The notes: a model not told the origin generated them from the sequence alone. A stretch of DNA of 64,000 nt from Hemicentrotus pulcherrimus (GCA_003118195.1 BEXV01001398.1:35607-99606); one strand, 5' to 3'; positions 15,001 to 22,337 are shown, counted from the stretch's first letter. Made by a program: numbers and translations.

Positions 15001-18000
15001 ATATCAAACTTACTTCTTGAAGTCTCTTGGAGAGTTGAGAGAGACCATCCGGGGTGAACTTGGCCCCATTCCAGGGGTGCATGGGATCCCTTTTCCAGAA
15101 CTGTTCGGTGAGTTTCTCACAGCTGGAGATCCACTTGTCACAGATGGCGATGCCACTAAGCAAGGCCTGCTTGACCTTGTGGAAGGGGTCAAGCCAGAGG
15201 TCAAATGCTCCAAGTTTGCGTTGGATGAAGCGTCCAAATGCGCTTCCTGGCAAAGATGAAGACCACAGGACATGTTTGAGTAATTTATTCTGAGGTAAAT
15301 TCCATCAAGGATCTATCTTTTAAGGTTAAAACGGGTTCATACAGATTTGAAAATAAGACCATTAATGATTAATGTTAATTTGGTTTGATATCTTAAAAAA
15401 ATTGCAATTTAAAATCAATTACTTCAACATTAGAAAATAAAGGTAACAACAATTATTTGATTATGAGATTGACACCCTCACATTTTTACCCACCATTCAA
15501 TATGGAGGGTTAAAACTAAGCCTTGGAGTCAAAGCCTTCAATATAATGATAGTGCAAGCATTAAATGATTAGAATTGTAGTCCTTCCCTGCTCAATAATC
15601 TAAATTAATCTCCAAAATCAACTGTGCACCAAAGACAAACGACATCACTCATTGGTTTGCCCATCACTGACCTATAACCTCCAGCAAGTGGGCCATCCTA
15701 TTTTCAGGAAAGGGGTCAAACTCGCCCTGCTTCCAGACATCGTCAACAGCATCCTGGGTGGTCTCCACCAGCTCCTTGCCCTCCTCAAGGGACAGGGTGT
15801 CCAGGACATCAAACTCCTTGGAGATAACCTCAAAGAAGGACAAGAAATGCTACGCCCGCTCCTTGGTGTCACGGTTGCGACCCGACATGGCCACCTCGGA
15901 CCAGTGCTGGAATTCATCGGAAGGGGTCAGGATACCTTGAGGGGTGGGAGAGATTGAGTAAAAAGTATAAAGGCCGGCTGTACTAGTTCTGCCAGAAGGG
16001 ATTAGACCACACAGCTGAGGTCACTGACAGGTGCCTATCTTTCTTTGATATTCCTCCTGTAATCTCTCAATAACTCAGATCTCAATCAACATGAGAAAAA
16101 GAGGATCGTGGGGGACCAAGGACCAAGCTACAAGTAGTACAGTGTGGCTTTAAATCAAATTGTAGAAGATAAGAAAATGTAAATTATTGGGTATAGACAC
16201 TTTGGAATTTGTCATTGTAAGAGTCTTCAATAAAATTTCATCCCAAAGTTACTTATTACACTGATTTTCATTACCCAGTTAGCTAGTGCAAATGATATCA
16301 ACAGACAGTTATTTGCATCATATTTTGGAAACTACCAATTTGCATTTAGCTCATGCTGCAATGATAATTATAAACCTTTAGGTCAGTCAGGAACCCCATA
16401 ATTTCATAACACTACAGTCTATTGGGGAAAACGAGTATGGTAAAACCGGTCACTCCAAGGTTTTACTTTTTTGAGGCACTTCTTGATATTTTGAAGCGCA
16501 AATTTGTAAGGGGGTTCTATTTCTCCTGTAATCTGTCTTTCTCCTTCCCTTCTCTTGGGTGAGTGTGTGTGTGTGTGTTGGATGTGTCTGCTTGCGATTA
16601 TAATTAATGTTTTACTTATTATTTGTTAATTTTGTAAAAGGGGCACCAGTCCACAAGATCTTGATCTTTTTTGGTTGCCCCAAACGATATGTTAATTTTA
16701 TACATGATTATGTCAATATGTTTTGTTGTAGTGTACTATTTTTTTTTATATATCGTACTGTACTTGAATAAAGATGAATTAATTGAATTAACACCATATC
16801 ACAGACACTGATAACACATAGGGGCGTGCACCTCAGATTTAACGTTGTTAAACGATGGCTTTAAGTAAATGGAAGGTCAAAGGGTCATACCAGCAAAGTC
16901 ATCGTCCCCTCGCTTGACCGGTCCTCCCTGCGATGGATCCTGCTTCCTGACCAGGCTCTTGAGTCCAGCCCTAAGCTCACTAAGAAGGCTCTGGAGCTTG
17001 GGGTTGAAGGTACGATTGTACTTCTCATCCTCAATAAGCAACGGGGCAAACACCTAGGATATGAAATATGGTTGAATGTTTAAAGGGGGTGTAGCATGAC
17101 GAGACGAAGTGTCTTTCCAGTCGCCTGACTCAGGGCCAACCGGGTATAATACGACTAAGGACGAGACCGTAGTATTGATGTGCGTGCAACATTCACGAAA
17201 CCGAAGCATGAGGAGAACTTTGGTCTGTTTTGCAAACGCTAGAGCACTGACCGTTAATCAAGTTCATTTGTTTCTGTGCAGTCGTCCAAAAGAAATCCCA
17301 GATGGCGTTAAGCAGTATTTGCCAAGCTACATCACCTTTAAGAAATTCTCCTTGCATACCATCACAATATGAGCAATGTACATATATAAGCAGAACAAGT
17401 GCAAAGCACAGTTCGGAGACATGTAGTAAGGTTAGCTTGAAGCAAAACGTTACTGTTGAATGGTGATAGCATAAATCCAGCAGAAATGCCAGTGGCCTTT
17501 TGCCATCTATTCAAGACAATGTAAAATTCACAATATAAATGCCAATTAATGAATATCTTCTCAAATTAGGAAAAAAAGAGATTACATACAGCAACACTCT
17601 AACCTGAGAAATATATTTTGGCAGTAGACTGATTACCACTTATTTTCTTCTTTACCTCTGCCATTACAAACATGTCTCTTAAACCATCGTTGTTCTATTG
17701 TTATTCTTAAATATGGCGATTCACTGACCTTGTCTACTGCATGAAAGAGTGCCCCAACAGGAGAGTCCATCATAGACACGGTCAGAATGCTTGACTGGAC
17801 ATTGTCAGCTGAGATGACGTCTGGACGTAGCTTGAAGAAAGCAATCACTTTCTCTCCAGTATCGCTGGGATCAACCTGGGATGGTAACAAAGGAAAATAA
17901 AATTGAGGTAAGCTTTGGTTTCAGTAAATGTGATTTTCCAGAAAGTTTTGTAGATATGTTTATCCTTTTAAGGGTGAAGAGTATGGCCTTATAATGCCTT

Positions 18001-18557
18001 TGTGAGGAAAGATATCACTCAAAACAAACCTGGAGTAAATCATTTTCTTTACACATGCAGTACTATTATCAAAATATCAACTTTGCACTTGTGAACAATT
18101 TTTTTGTCTTCAGATACATCAATGCTAAAAATTAAAAAAATATATACATTACAAAAGTTGATGCTACTGATATCAATGCATTTAATTGAATTTATACAAA
18201 TGTATTATAGAATTGCAGCAATATTTATTTTCATACTAATTCTATGAAAGAAGATCTTAGTTGTAAAAATGCTCAAGTTCCCTACAAAGTACACTTATTA
18301 CATATATATTCCTGTGTTTTTTAATTGACAAATTTAATAATTTGCTTCTTAGTAACCTTATTTGCCAAATAGACTTTCTTGTTTCCTCCCGAGCTGTTGA
18401 GCTTTGCCGAGAGCACTGAACAGTTGCCATCATCCAGAAAGGTGTTGAGCTCCCTGGCCGAGTAGAGGCTGGTGATTGCGCTGTCATTGGCTGGGAGGCC
18501 TAGGAGTGACCCACAAGAGGACAGCACATGCTCCTTCCGGACGTCCTCGGCAGGCAT
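240..18557 (-). CDS. DYNC2H1: Cytoplasmic dynein-2 heavy chain 1, 5' half (25 coding exons, continues past left edge)
   Basis: This is the heavy chain of the retrograde intraflagellar transport motor, which returns IFT trains from the ciliary tip. The spliced exons encode about 1,502 residues that align throughout with the tail and linker of vertebrate DYNC2H1 (family length about 4,300). Hallmarks include [48 protein letters not shown] and [15 protein letters not shown]. The last two belong to the linker; no AAA module is present, so the motor domain lies outside. All 25 exons have GT-AG borders and compatible phases. The start [12 protein letters not shown] matches the ADVRK start region of vertebrate proteins. 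One exon (15672-15935) contains an in-frame TAG. Cytoplasmic dynein-1 and axonemal chains are excluded by the specific N-terminal similarity. Gene identity is near certain; functionality of this allele is not. Confidence 0.96.
1007..1139 (-). CDS. DYNC2H1: DYNC2H1 coding exon 24 (residues 1381-1425)
   Basis: It encodes [20 protein letters not shown] and [16 protein letters not shown] within the linker. It completes the Arg codon split from exon 23. Confidence 0.95.
1659..1882 (-). CDS. DYNC2H1: DYNC2H1 coding exon 23 (residues 1307-1380)
   Basis: It encodes [14 protein letters not shown], then [20 protein letters not shown], the conserved start of the dynein linker. Confidence 0.97.
2322..2480 (-). 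CDS. DYNC2H1: DYNC2H1 coding exon 22 (residues 1254-1306)
   Basis: It encodes [20 protein letters not shown] and [11 protein letters not shown]. Acceptor TGCAG and donor GTATGA; 53 whole codons. Confidence 0.95.
2808..2978 (-). CDS. DYNC2H1: DYNC2H1 coding exon 21 (residues 1197-1253)
   Basis: It encodes [20 protein letters not shown] and [16 protein letters not shown], matching the vertebrate LKYVRGEHLSPDHWLDLFRLL region. Confidence 0.94.
3483..3606 (-). CDS. DYNC2H1: DYNC2H1 coding exon 20 (residues 1155-1196)
   Basis: It encodes [20 protein letters not shown] then [16 protein letters not shown], matching FLMNWHDRLRKVEEHSVMTVKL of vertebrates. Confidence 0.92.
3655..3857 (+). mobile_element. 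3' end of a LINE-like retroelement with ATTGA tail
   Basis: An AT-rich stretch ends in AATCAATAAA followed by repeats of ATTGA, the style of 3' tail seen on several non-LTR retrotransposon families. No coding sequence is left. It sits in DYNC2H1 intron 19. Confidence 0.45.
4302..4457 (-). CDS. DYNC2H1: DYNC2H1 coding exon 19 (residues 1103-1154)
   Basis: It encodes [18 protein letters not shown] and [11 protein letters not shown], aligning with FRLEEPNFSLASSI and EDWITFR of vertebrates. It enters and leaves in phase 2. Confidence 0.93.
4883..5230. mobile_element. MITE-like element, CAGACCTGCCAACC ends (copy 1)
   Basis: It starts CAGACCTGCCAACC and ends in the related inverted TACTGGTCTG. 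Its interior matches, in opposite orientation, the element at 53640-53892, including the segment on ACAACAGT and CCAATGAACATCCC. No ORF. It sits in DYNC2H1 intron 18. Confidence 0.6.
5483..5688 (-). CDS. DYNC2H1: DYNC2H1 coding exon 18 (residues 1035-1102)
   Basis: It encodes [20 protein letters not shown] and [11 protein letters not shown], matching ELEKFKARWDQLKPGDD and IKEKKIEFDDL of vertebrates. Confidence 0.95.
6050..6180 (-). pseudogene. Decayed duplicate of DYNC2H1 exon 17
   Basis: This intronic block aligns over its length with exon 17 (6386-6535), keeping blocks such as CTGCTCCGCAC, GGCGGGGT and CTTATGATCAAGGAA. Compared with the exon it has a TAG inserted after KNI, a 2-base deletion in the FTQ codons and a second TAG where the exon has TGG. 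It cannot be used as an alternative exon. The donor GT is kept. Confidence 0.85.
6386..6535 (-). CDS. DYNC2H1: DYNC2H1 coding exon 17 (residues 985-1034)
   Basis: It encodes [16 protein letters not shown] and [18 protein letters not shown], almost identical to vertebrates. A decayed full-length copy lies about 200 bp downstream in the next intron. Confidence 0.96.
6846..6876. repeat. Poly-G run with an N
   Basis: About 30 G bases with one undetermined base, followed by a purine-rich GAAAAGAGAAGAGAAG stretch. Length is probably unreliable. DYNC2H1 intron 16. Confidence 0.9.
7048..7291 (-). CDS. DYNC2H1: DYNC2H1 coding exon 16 (residues 903-984)
   Basis: It encodes [19 protein letters not shown] and [14 protein letters not shown]. 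Two AGs lie at the acceptor; the upstream one (exon end 7291) restores the SQVKV junction and the correct phase. Confidence 0.93.
7898..8025 (-). CDS. DYNC2H1: DYNC2H1 coding exon 15 (residues 861-902)
   Basis: It encodes [18 protein letters not shown] and [17 protein letters not shown], matching WIVIGQVDMEALVEKHL and VHDWEKNFKALKIKGK of vertebrates. Confidence 0.94.
8355..8583 (-). CDS. DYNC2H1: DYNC2H1 coding exon 14 (residues 784-860)
   Basis: It encodes [20 protein letters not shown] and [13 protein letters not shown], matching vertebrate LQFRPPFEEIRAKYYREMKR and IERNASGFL. The reading frame stays open upstream of the acceptor as far as 8942. Confidence 0.95.
8676..8740 (-). pseudogene. 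Second, older fragment copy of DYNC2H1 exon 13
   Basis: On the minus strand it reads [11 protein letters not shown] against [11 protein letters not shown] of exon 13, and the DNA keeps GGTTCTCATT.AGAGC.TTC. Only about 60 bp is recognisable. It lies in an open frame continuous with exon 14. Confidence 0.6.
8745..8880. repeat. Degenerate TCA/ACC-rich simple sequence
   Basis: Imperfect trinucleotide-rich stretch between the two exon 13 fragment copies. Confidence 0.7.
8880..8966 (-). pseudogene. Fragment copy of DYNC2H1 exon 13 3' end
   Basis: It aligns base for base with 9239-9327, including the intron bases past the donor. In the exon frame it still reads [15 protein letters not shown] against [15 protein letters not shown] with no stop. 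The donor GT has become GA, so it cannot splice as the original does. It lies at the far end of the (TCA)n tract. Confidence 0.8.
8966..9238. repeat. (TCA)n microsatellite, interrupted
   Basis: About 270 bp of TCA units with scattered TCG and TTA variants, in DYNC2H1 intron 13. It fills the space between exon 13 and its copy. Confidence 0.95.
9250..9389 (-). CDS. DYNC2H1: DYNC2H1 coding exon 13 (residues 738-783)
   Basis: It encodes [20 protein letters not shown], one of the strongest identity blocks with vertebrates. A (TCA)n microsatellite starts a few bases beyond its donor, and two degraded copies of its 3' part lie further into that intron. Confidence 0.96.
9922..10020 (-). CDS. DYNC2H1: DYNC2H1 coding exon 12 (residues 705-737)
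   Basis: It encodes [20 protein letters not shown], nearly identical to vertebrate MNIDLLRQQQRWKDGLQELR. It is phase 0 at both ends. Confidence 0.95.
10372..10632 (-). CDS. DYNC2H1: DYNC2H1 coding exon 11 (residues 618-704)
   Basis: It encodes [20 protein letters not shown], then [17 protein letters not shown] and [10 protein letters not shown]. It is GC-rich compared with its introns and exactly 87 codons long. Confidence 0.96.
10886..11081 (-). CDS. DYNC2H1: DYNC2H1 coding exon 10 (residues 552-617)
   Basis: It encodes [20 protein letters not shown] followed by [19 protein letters not shown], close to vertebrate LREVRQLSALGF. The true acceptor is at 11082-11083, keeping phase 2. Confidence 0.94.
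11351..11462. repeat. (ACC)n microsatellite
   Basis: About 110 bp of ACC units with occasional ACT, about 25 bp from the exon 9 donor. Confidence 0.95.
11486..11661 (-). CDS. DYNC2H1: DYNC2H1 coding exon 9 (residues 494-551)
   Basis: It begins [15 protein letters not shown] and includes [21 protein letters not shown] (ACC)n tract lies just past its donor, and a short decayed copy of its 5' end lies about 100 bp upstream. Confidence 0.93.
11740..11788 (-). pseudogene. Fragment copy of DYNC2H1 exon 9 5' end
   Basis: It reads [12 protein letters not shown] against [12 protein letters not shown] of exon 9 and keeps an AG in front. DNA identity is about 45 bp. The frame stops soon after and no usable donor is evident. 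Confidence 0.7.
12155..12434. mobile_element. Fold-back MITE, GGGAGTGTTTCA termini
   Basis: The left arm (GGGAGGTGTTTCATAAAGAC onward) is repeated inverted at the right end (GTCTTTGTGAAACACTCCCC), and similarity extends about 70 bp inward, including the ATGCCACT motif. No ORF. DYNC2H1 intron 8. Confidence 0.75.
12468..12615 (-). CDS. DYNC2H1: DYNC2H1 coding exon 8 (residues 444-493)
   Basis: It encodes [20 protein letters not shown], matching GKNLSEVVNSIVWVRQLELK of vertebrates. It completes the RET codons split from exon 7. Confidence 0.95.
13376..13580. repeat. Dispersed repeat, CACCTGGGT / GATTAATGCCTTGCC family (copy 1)
   Basis: Shares CACCTGGGT..GAGTGTGGCAAAT and GATTAATGCCTTGCC with copies at 49735-49925 and 55905-56095. 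The downstream GGGATTGAACC resembles a tRNA B-box on the opposite strand, suggesting a SINE. Confidence 0.6.
13603..13753 (-). CDS. DYNC2H1: DYNC2H1 coding exon 7 (residues 394-443)
   Basis: It encodes [15 protein letters not shown] and [17 protein letters not shown], matching LLQAFLKYKELVKRPTI of vertebrates. The acceptor splits an Ala codon contributed by exon 6. Confidence 0.93.
14331..14502 (-). CDS. DYNC2H1: DYNC2H1 coding exon 6 (residues 337-393)
   Basis: It contains LRTIHEQL and [20 protein letters not shown], nearly invariant in DYNC2H1. It ends in phase 1 with donor GTAAGG. Confidence 0.96.
15014..15246 (-). CDS. DYNC2H1: DYNC2H1 coding exon 5 (residues 259-336)
   Basis: It contains [19 protein letters not shown] and [20 protein letters not shown], aligning with vertebrate FGRFVQKKLGTLNLW. 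Its donor is a consensus GTAAGT. Confidence 0.95.
15672..15935 (-). CDS. DYNC2H1: DYNC2H1 coding exon 4 with in-frame stop (residues 171-258)
   Basis: It begins with [15 protein letters not shown] and ends with [13 protein letters not shown], both clear DYNC2H1 blocks. The same frame runs through the whole exon, but codon 199 (15850-15852, minus strand) is TAG, directly after the conserved KERA, where vertebrates have an ordinary residue. There is no indel, so one base change explains it. It could be a base-call or assembly error, a null allele, or a real nonsense change. Skipping the 264-nt exon would keep the frame but lose 88 residues. Confidence 0.92.
15850..15852 (-). other. DYNC2H1: In-frame TAG in DYNC2H1 exon 4 (codon 199)
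   Basis: Reading from either splice junction gives the same frame, with recognisable DYNC2H1 sequence on both sides (DTKERA before, [19 protein letters not shown] after). The codon between is TAG. No N or repeat is nearby to explain it. Confidence 0.9.
15965..16140. repeat. Dispersed repeat shared with 47140-47270
   Basis: Both copies keep GGTCACTGACAGGTG and a GGGGGACCAA motif about 80 bp later. No ORF or clear termini. Confidence 0.5.
16340..16866. mobile_element. Dispersed repeat interrupted by a LINE-like 3' end
   Basis: Flanks 16340-16512 and 16790-16866 match one continuous element at 61030-61365 (shared CTATTGGGGAAAA, TTGAGGCACTTC and ACCATATCACAGACACTGAT). The middle 16515-16790 is absent there and ends with a polyadenylation-like GAATAAAGATGAATTAATTG tail, so it was inserted later. 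Confidence 0.65.
16891..17053 (-). CDS. DYNC2H1: DYNC2H1 coding exon 3 (residues 117-170)
   Basis: It encodes [20 protein letters not shown], matching vertebrate FDPKLQNLLSELEAGL. It leaves phase 1 and is bordered by TAG and GTATGA. Confidence 0.95.
17729..17875 (-). CDS. DYNC2H1: DYNC2H1 coding exon 2 (residues 68-116)
   Basis: It encodes [20 protein letters not shown], one of the best conserved parts of the dynein-2 N-terminus. It starts and ends in phase 0, with acceptor CCCAG and donor GTCAGT. Confidence 0.95.
18357..18557 (-). CDS. DYNC2H1: DYNC2H1 coding exon 1 (residues 1-67)
   Basis: It opens with [12 protein letters not shown] and contains LNTFLDDGN, a block shared with vertebrate DYNC2H1. 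The ATG at 18557 is the first in this frame. The donor AAG|GTTACT is non-consensus after position +2 but is required by the next exon's frame. Confidence 0.9.
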
Positions 18558-18634
18558 TGTGAACCTTGGACTTGGTTTGCAGTTTAAAAACTCACTTTTG
18601 ATTGAGCATTGTTGTCATTTTAAATTTGTTAAAT
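18558..18634 (-). promoter_or_regulatory. DYNC2H1: Probable DYNC2H1 5' UTR segment with a short upstream ORF
   Basis: A TTTTTTAACAG acceptor-like site ends at 18635, so the coding exon may begin at 18634 and be joined to a non-coding first exon near the CpG-rich region at 20.4-20.6 kb. The segment holds an upstream ATG (18618) opening an 8-codon ORF that stops at 18592, before the main ATG. Inference only; no transcript seen. Confidence 0.4.
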
Positions 18635-18798
18635 CTGTTAAAAAATAAGGAAAAAGACAGTGTTTGAAAAAGTATGATCCAAGTAAAGAAAAGAAAAAGG
18701 CATAAACAGTGTAATCTTCTTTTCTCTAGAATCAAGAAAATACAAAAGGCTTGAATTTTTATGTTAAATTGGCACTGTTAGCAAAATGTTGACTCCTA

Positions 18799-18904
18799 TA
18801 CCGTAAATCTCCGTGTATAAGACGCACTTTTTTTACCGTCGGGAAAATTCAAAAGTCGGGGTGCGTCGTATACACAGGTACAGAATATTTTGAGTCCTCA
18901 AAAT
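18799..18904. mobile_element. End of a CCGTAAATCTCCG TIR element, running into the gap
   Basis: Begins TA-CCGTAAATCTCCGTGTATAAG and continues as the right end (inverted) of the element at 42198-42902. The rest falls in the N run. Confidence 0.7.
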
Positions 18905-19775
18905 NNNNNNNNNNNNNNNNNNNNNNNNNNNNNNNNNNNNNNNNNNNNNNNNNNNNNNNNNNNNNNNNNNNNNNNNNNNNNNNNNNNNNNNNNNNNNNNN
19001 NNNNNNNNNNNNNNNNNNNNNNNNNNNNNNNNNNNNNNNNNNNNNNNNNNNNNNNNNNNNNNNNNNNNNNNNNNNNNNNNNNNNNNNNNNNNNNNNNNNN
19101 NNNNNNNNNNNNNNNNNNNNNNNNNNNNNNNNNNNNNNNNNNNNNNNNNNNNNNNNNNNNNNNNNNNNNNNNNNNNNNNNNNNNNNNNNNNNNNNNNNNN
19201 NNNNNNNNNNNNNNNNNNNNNNNNNNNNNNNNNNNNNNNNNNNNNNNNNNNNNNNNNNNNNNNNNNNNNNNNNNNNNNNNNNNNNNNNNNNNNNNNNNNN
19301 NNNNNNNNNNNNNNNNNNNNNNNNNNNNNNNNNNNNNNNNNNNNNNNNNNNNNNNNNNNNNNNNNNNNNNNNNNNNNNNNNNNNNNNNNNNNNNNNNNNN
19401 NNNNNNNNNNNNNNNNNNNNNNNNNNNNNNNNNNNNNNNNNNNNNNNNNNNNNNNNNNNNNNNNNNNNNNNNNNNNNNNNNNNNNNNNNNNNNNNNNNNN
19501 NNNNNNNNNNNNNNNNNNNNNNNNNNNNNNNNNNNNNNNNNNNNNNNNNNNNNNNNNNNNNNNNNNNNNNNNNNNNNNNNNNNNNNNNNNNNNNNNNNNN
19601 NNNNNNNNNNNNNNNNNNNNNNNNNNNNNNNNNNNNNNNNNNNNNNNNNNNNNNNNNNNNNNNNNNNNNNNNNNNNNNNNNNNNNNNNNNNNNNNNNNNN
19701 NNNNNNNNNNNNNNNNNNNNNNNNNNNNNNNNNNNNNNNNNNNNNNNNNNNNNNNNNNNNNNNNNNNNNNNNNNN
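18905..19775. other. Assembly gap (871 N)
   Basis: Undetermined bases in the DYNC2H1 upstream region. A repeat runs into its left side, a likely reason the assembly failed here. Confidence 1.
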
Positions 19776-19784
19776 CACTACATC

Positions 19785-20040
19785 GGTTCCACTTACCAAC
19801 TTGACTGAAATAATCTGTTTAATGGTCACTTTTTAGGAAATCATGGGTCAACATCGACATCCATGTTTTTCACTCTCGCTGTGTGTTGAAATCTCATTTG
19901 TTCTAGTCTACGCCGAAGGCAAAATGATTAGTCTAGATCTAGATCTAGAGGTCTAGAGGTCTATGAGGAAAAACTGTGATAGCGCTAGCTGTTACGAACG
20001 TGTAGCTCGCACACAGTTTTTTCCTCATAATCATTTTGCC
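19785..20040. mobile_element. Hairpin-ended repeat, copy A
   Basis: Shares GGTTCCACTTACCAACTTG, GGTCAACATCGACATCCATG and CTACGCCGAAGGCAAAATGA with 22143-22337. It ends in a strong hairpin (19963-20029) whose arms read TATGAGGAAAAACTGTG and its complement, around a loop with GTTACGAACGTGTAGCTCGC. No ORF. Confidence 0.7.
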
Positions 20041-20372
20041 AATGTGGACTCCTGAATCTGCCCTACACAACACCGTGTAACAGGCGAGATCACACGTGAT
20101 AGATGTTCTCTGTCTCAAACCTCGATCTAAACTATTTTTGAGATAGTCGAGAGCACTCTGCAGTCCCACACGTACATTTCCGTGATGTAAAAGTAAAAGT
20201 GGTTGCCAGGGATCAGCGTTCCGTATCTATGTGCAATATTATTTATTCTGCACAGAAGTGTCAGCCTTCCAAGTACAATAAAATACATTTACATAAGTCT
20301 ATATATACGTAAAGCTTTGTTATTATATTCTAATTTGACTAAAATTTGATATAAAATTGAAATTACGGGGCC

Positions 20373-20642
20373 TTACCACATCGGAACTAAATCAATCGGC
20401 GATGAAATACAGGAATGTCTTCTGCCAATCACGGCGTCAAGATCGCGATTTCCGATTGGTCGAATCTTTGAGGTGCTCCATTTTGACCAATCCCCGGAGC
20501 TGTTAGGTAAGGGCGAATTCGCCGGTAAAACGCATGCGCAGCCCGTGCGGTAATGGCGAGCTACACAGGGGGGACATGGGCGAAAACGTACCACTAAAAC
20601 TCGTTATGATTCCAGCTTTGTCAACCAACCTATTTACATTTT
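20373..20642 (+). promoter_or_regulatory. Probable bidirectional promoter and DCUN1D non-coding first exon
   Basis: A GC-rich island in AT-rich DNA. It has CCAAT boxes at 20430 and 20486, an inverted one at 20454, and CGCATGCGCA at 20531-20540, an NRF1-type site. A candidate plus-strand first exon ends at donor TTTT|GTAAGTAT (20643), with another possible donor GTAAGG at 20511. An ATG at 20576 would open a 30-codon upstream ORF ending in the next exon at 25879, before the DCUN1D start. The divergent DYNC2H1 could start from the same island; that needs transcript data. Confidence 0.5.
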
Positions 20643-20959
20643 GTAAGTATAATCGTTCGCTATTGATATTTGACAGTAATATAATTCATTATTATTATTT
20701 CTATTTCAAGGAAACTGTGTTATTTCGTCTGATTTCTAAACGTAAACATAGTCTGACATCCAATGTTCGTCATAGCGAAGTGTCACTTTGAGGATAATGT
20801 GTGTGTATCTTTGTGTGTGCGATGCTTGCTGCAACTGTTTTTTTATGAGGATGGGAGTTCTCCCGGCCCGGCACTTACCCGGCACAGTGCCTGGCGCTGT
20901 CGCTGGCCTGACCTTGTCGACCGGACCAGCTGCCAAACCGGTCAGTTTTTGCATGTTCA

Positions 20960-21012
20960 AGGTTAGGATTAGGTTTAGAGTAAGAGTTTAGATTAGGGTT
21001 AGGGTAAAATGA
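20960..21012 (+). repeat. Degenerate telomere-like GGTTAG repeats
   Basis: A short run of variants on TTAGGG, ending TTAGGGTTAGGGT. Too short and degenerate to be a telomere. A tiny CCCTAACCCTAA run also lies near 28242. Confidence 0.6.
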
Positions 21013-21266
21013 CAAAAAATGATTGTTTTTGCAGCACGGCCGAGTTGTCCCGAGGTCTTTTTTAGCCCGGATCTGACCGGACAAACATCCAAGTCTTTCC
21101 GATGTCTTCTCACGTCTCTTACTTTGCTCGGATGGGGTTGAGCTAGACTGAATTTTTCTGTCTCTTTTTTTTTTGTTAGCCTCTGATTTGGGTAGGGTCG
21201 GCTCTCTCTTTAGAGACAGAACAGCCCCATACGTTCTACTGTAGACGCGTTGGTGTAAAGAAACAT

Positions 21267-22048
21267 TAGAGTAAAGGAGCCGGTTTTCGGCCAGTTAAGA
21301 CAAAATCCTATTTTTTGGACTCTTAACTTCCTATTTATTATCATTTCTTGTTCAAATCATGAAGCAAATATTATAATTATTTAAGCCAAAAAAGAATCCC
21401 CCCCAAAAAAAATCACGAATTGCCATGACAATATTGATTTCAATTTTCACTGTTTTGGAGCCGGTTATCGCCATAGCGAGCCAGTATTCGGCCGCATGTC
21501 CAAAGTCAATAGGAAGCGCTCGCGCGTGCCGTGCGTTTCCGCGTTGATGTATAGCACGAGCGGGCGGAGCAGGTATCCCATGCCGGAGCTCCCGGGTGCT
21601 CGCCTGCCCGAAAACAGGCGCCGCGGTGATCGGAAGTTGGGATGTGAATTAGACAGACATATCGTGTGTGCGTGGCGGGGTCCGGCTGCATTGACTTAAT
21701 ACATGCGATGAGATATTTTTGAGCTTGCGATCAACACAAAATCGGGCTCTAAATCTGAAAAATACTTGAAATAAATCTCATTTTATGGTACCCATATTTC
21801 TTACAGACACGCGTAAGATACTCGATTTTTCAGATTCGGGTAGCGGGACCGCCGATTGCATCGCTAAAATGTGATATTTTAGGATATATTTTTCATTGCA
21901 AATGTGGTTCTTCAGTGACACTGGCATGGTATGGTATGTGTGGGATATGTGTTATGCTATTATGCGAGGTATTTTAAAGGAATTTTATCATGCATCCGAC
22001 CAATCGGCCGAAAACTGGAACTGGCCGATTACTGGGTACTTTACTCTA
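21267..22048. mobile_element. TIR element, GAGTAAAG..CTTTACTC ends
   Basis: Ends TAGAGTAAAG and CTTTACTCTA are inverted; similarity resumes inward as CGGCCAGTT / AACTGGCCG. The interior has GC-rich ATCGGCCG and CGAGCCAGT motifs. No convincing ORF. Confidence 0.5.
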
Positions 22049-22142
22049 CACCAAACTTGGCCAAACTACCGGCCAAATTCCACATTTCACAGGATGCATA
22101 TCCGGTGCATCTTATTTTGACAATTAGTTCTAGACTAAACTT

Positions 22143-22337
22143 GGTTCCACTTACCAACTTGACTGAAATAATCCATTCTATGGTCCTTTTTAAGGAAATT
22201 ATGGGTCAAAATCGACATCCATGAAAAAAATCTTGCAGCGGTAGTAGTCTACGCCGAAGGCAAAATGATTATAACGGAAGAACTGTGCATGTCATTACGA
22301 ACTCGTAGCTCGCGCACAGTTCTTCTGTTATAATCAT
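22143..22337. mobile_element. Hairpin-ended repeat, copy B
   Basis: Same body as 19785-20040. Its hairpin (22267-22335) has 22-bp arms, GATTATAACGGAAGAACTGT onward, with one mismatch. The arm sequence differs from copy A while pairing is kept; the loop ATTACGAACTCGTAGCTCGC is conserved. Confidence 0.7.
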
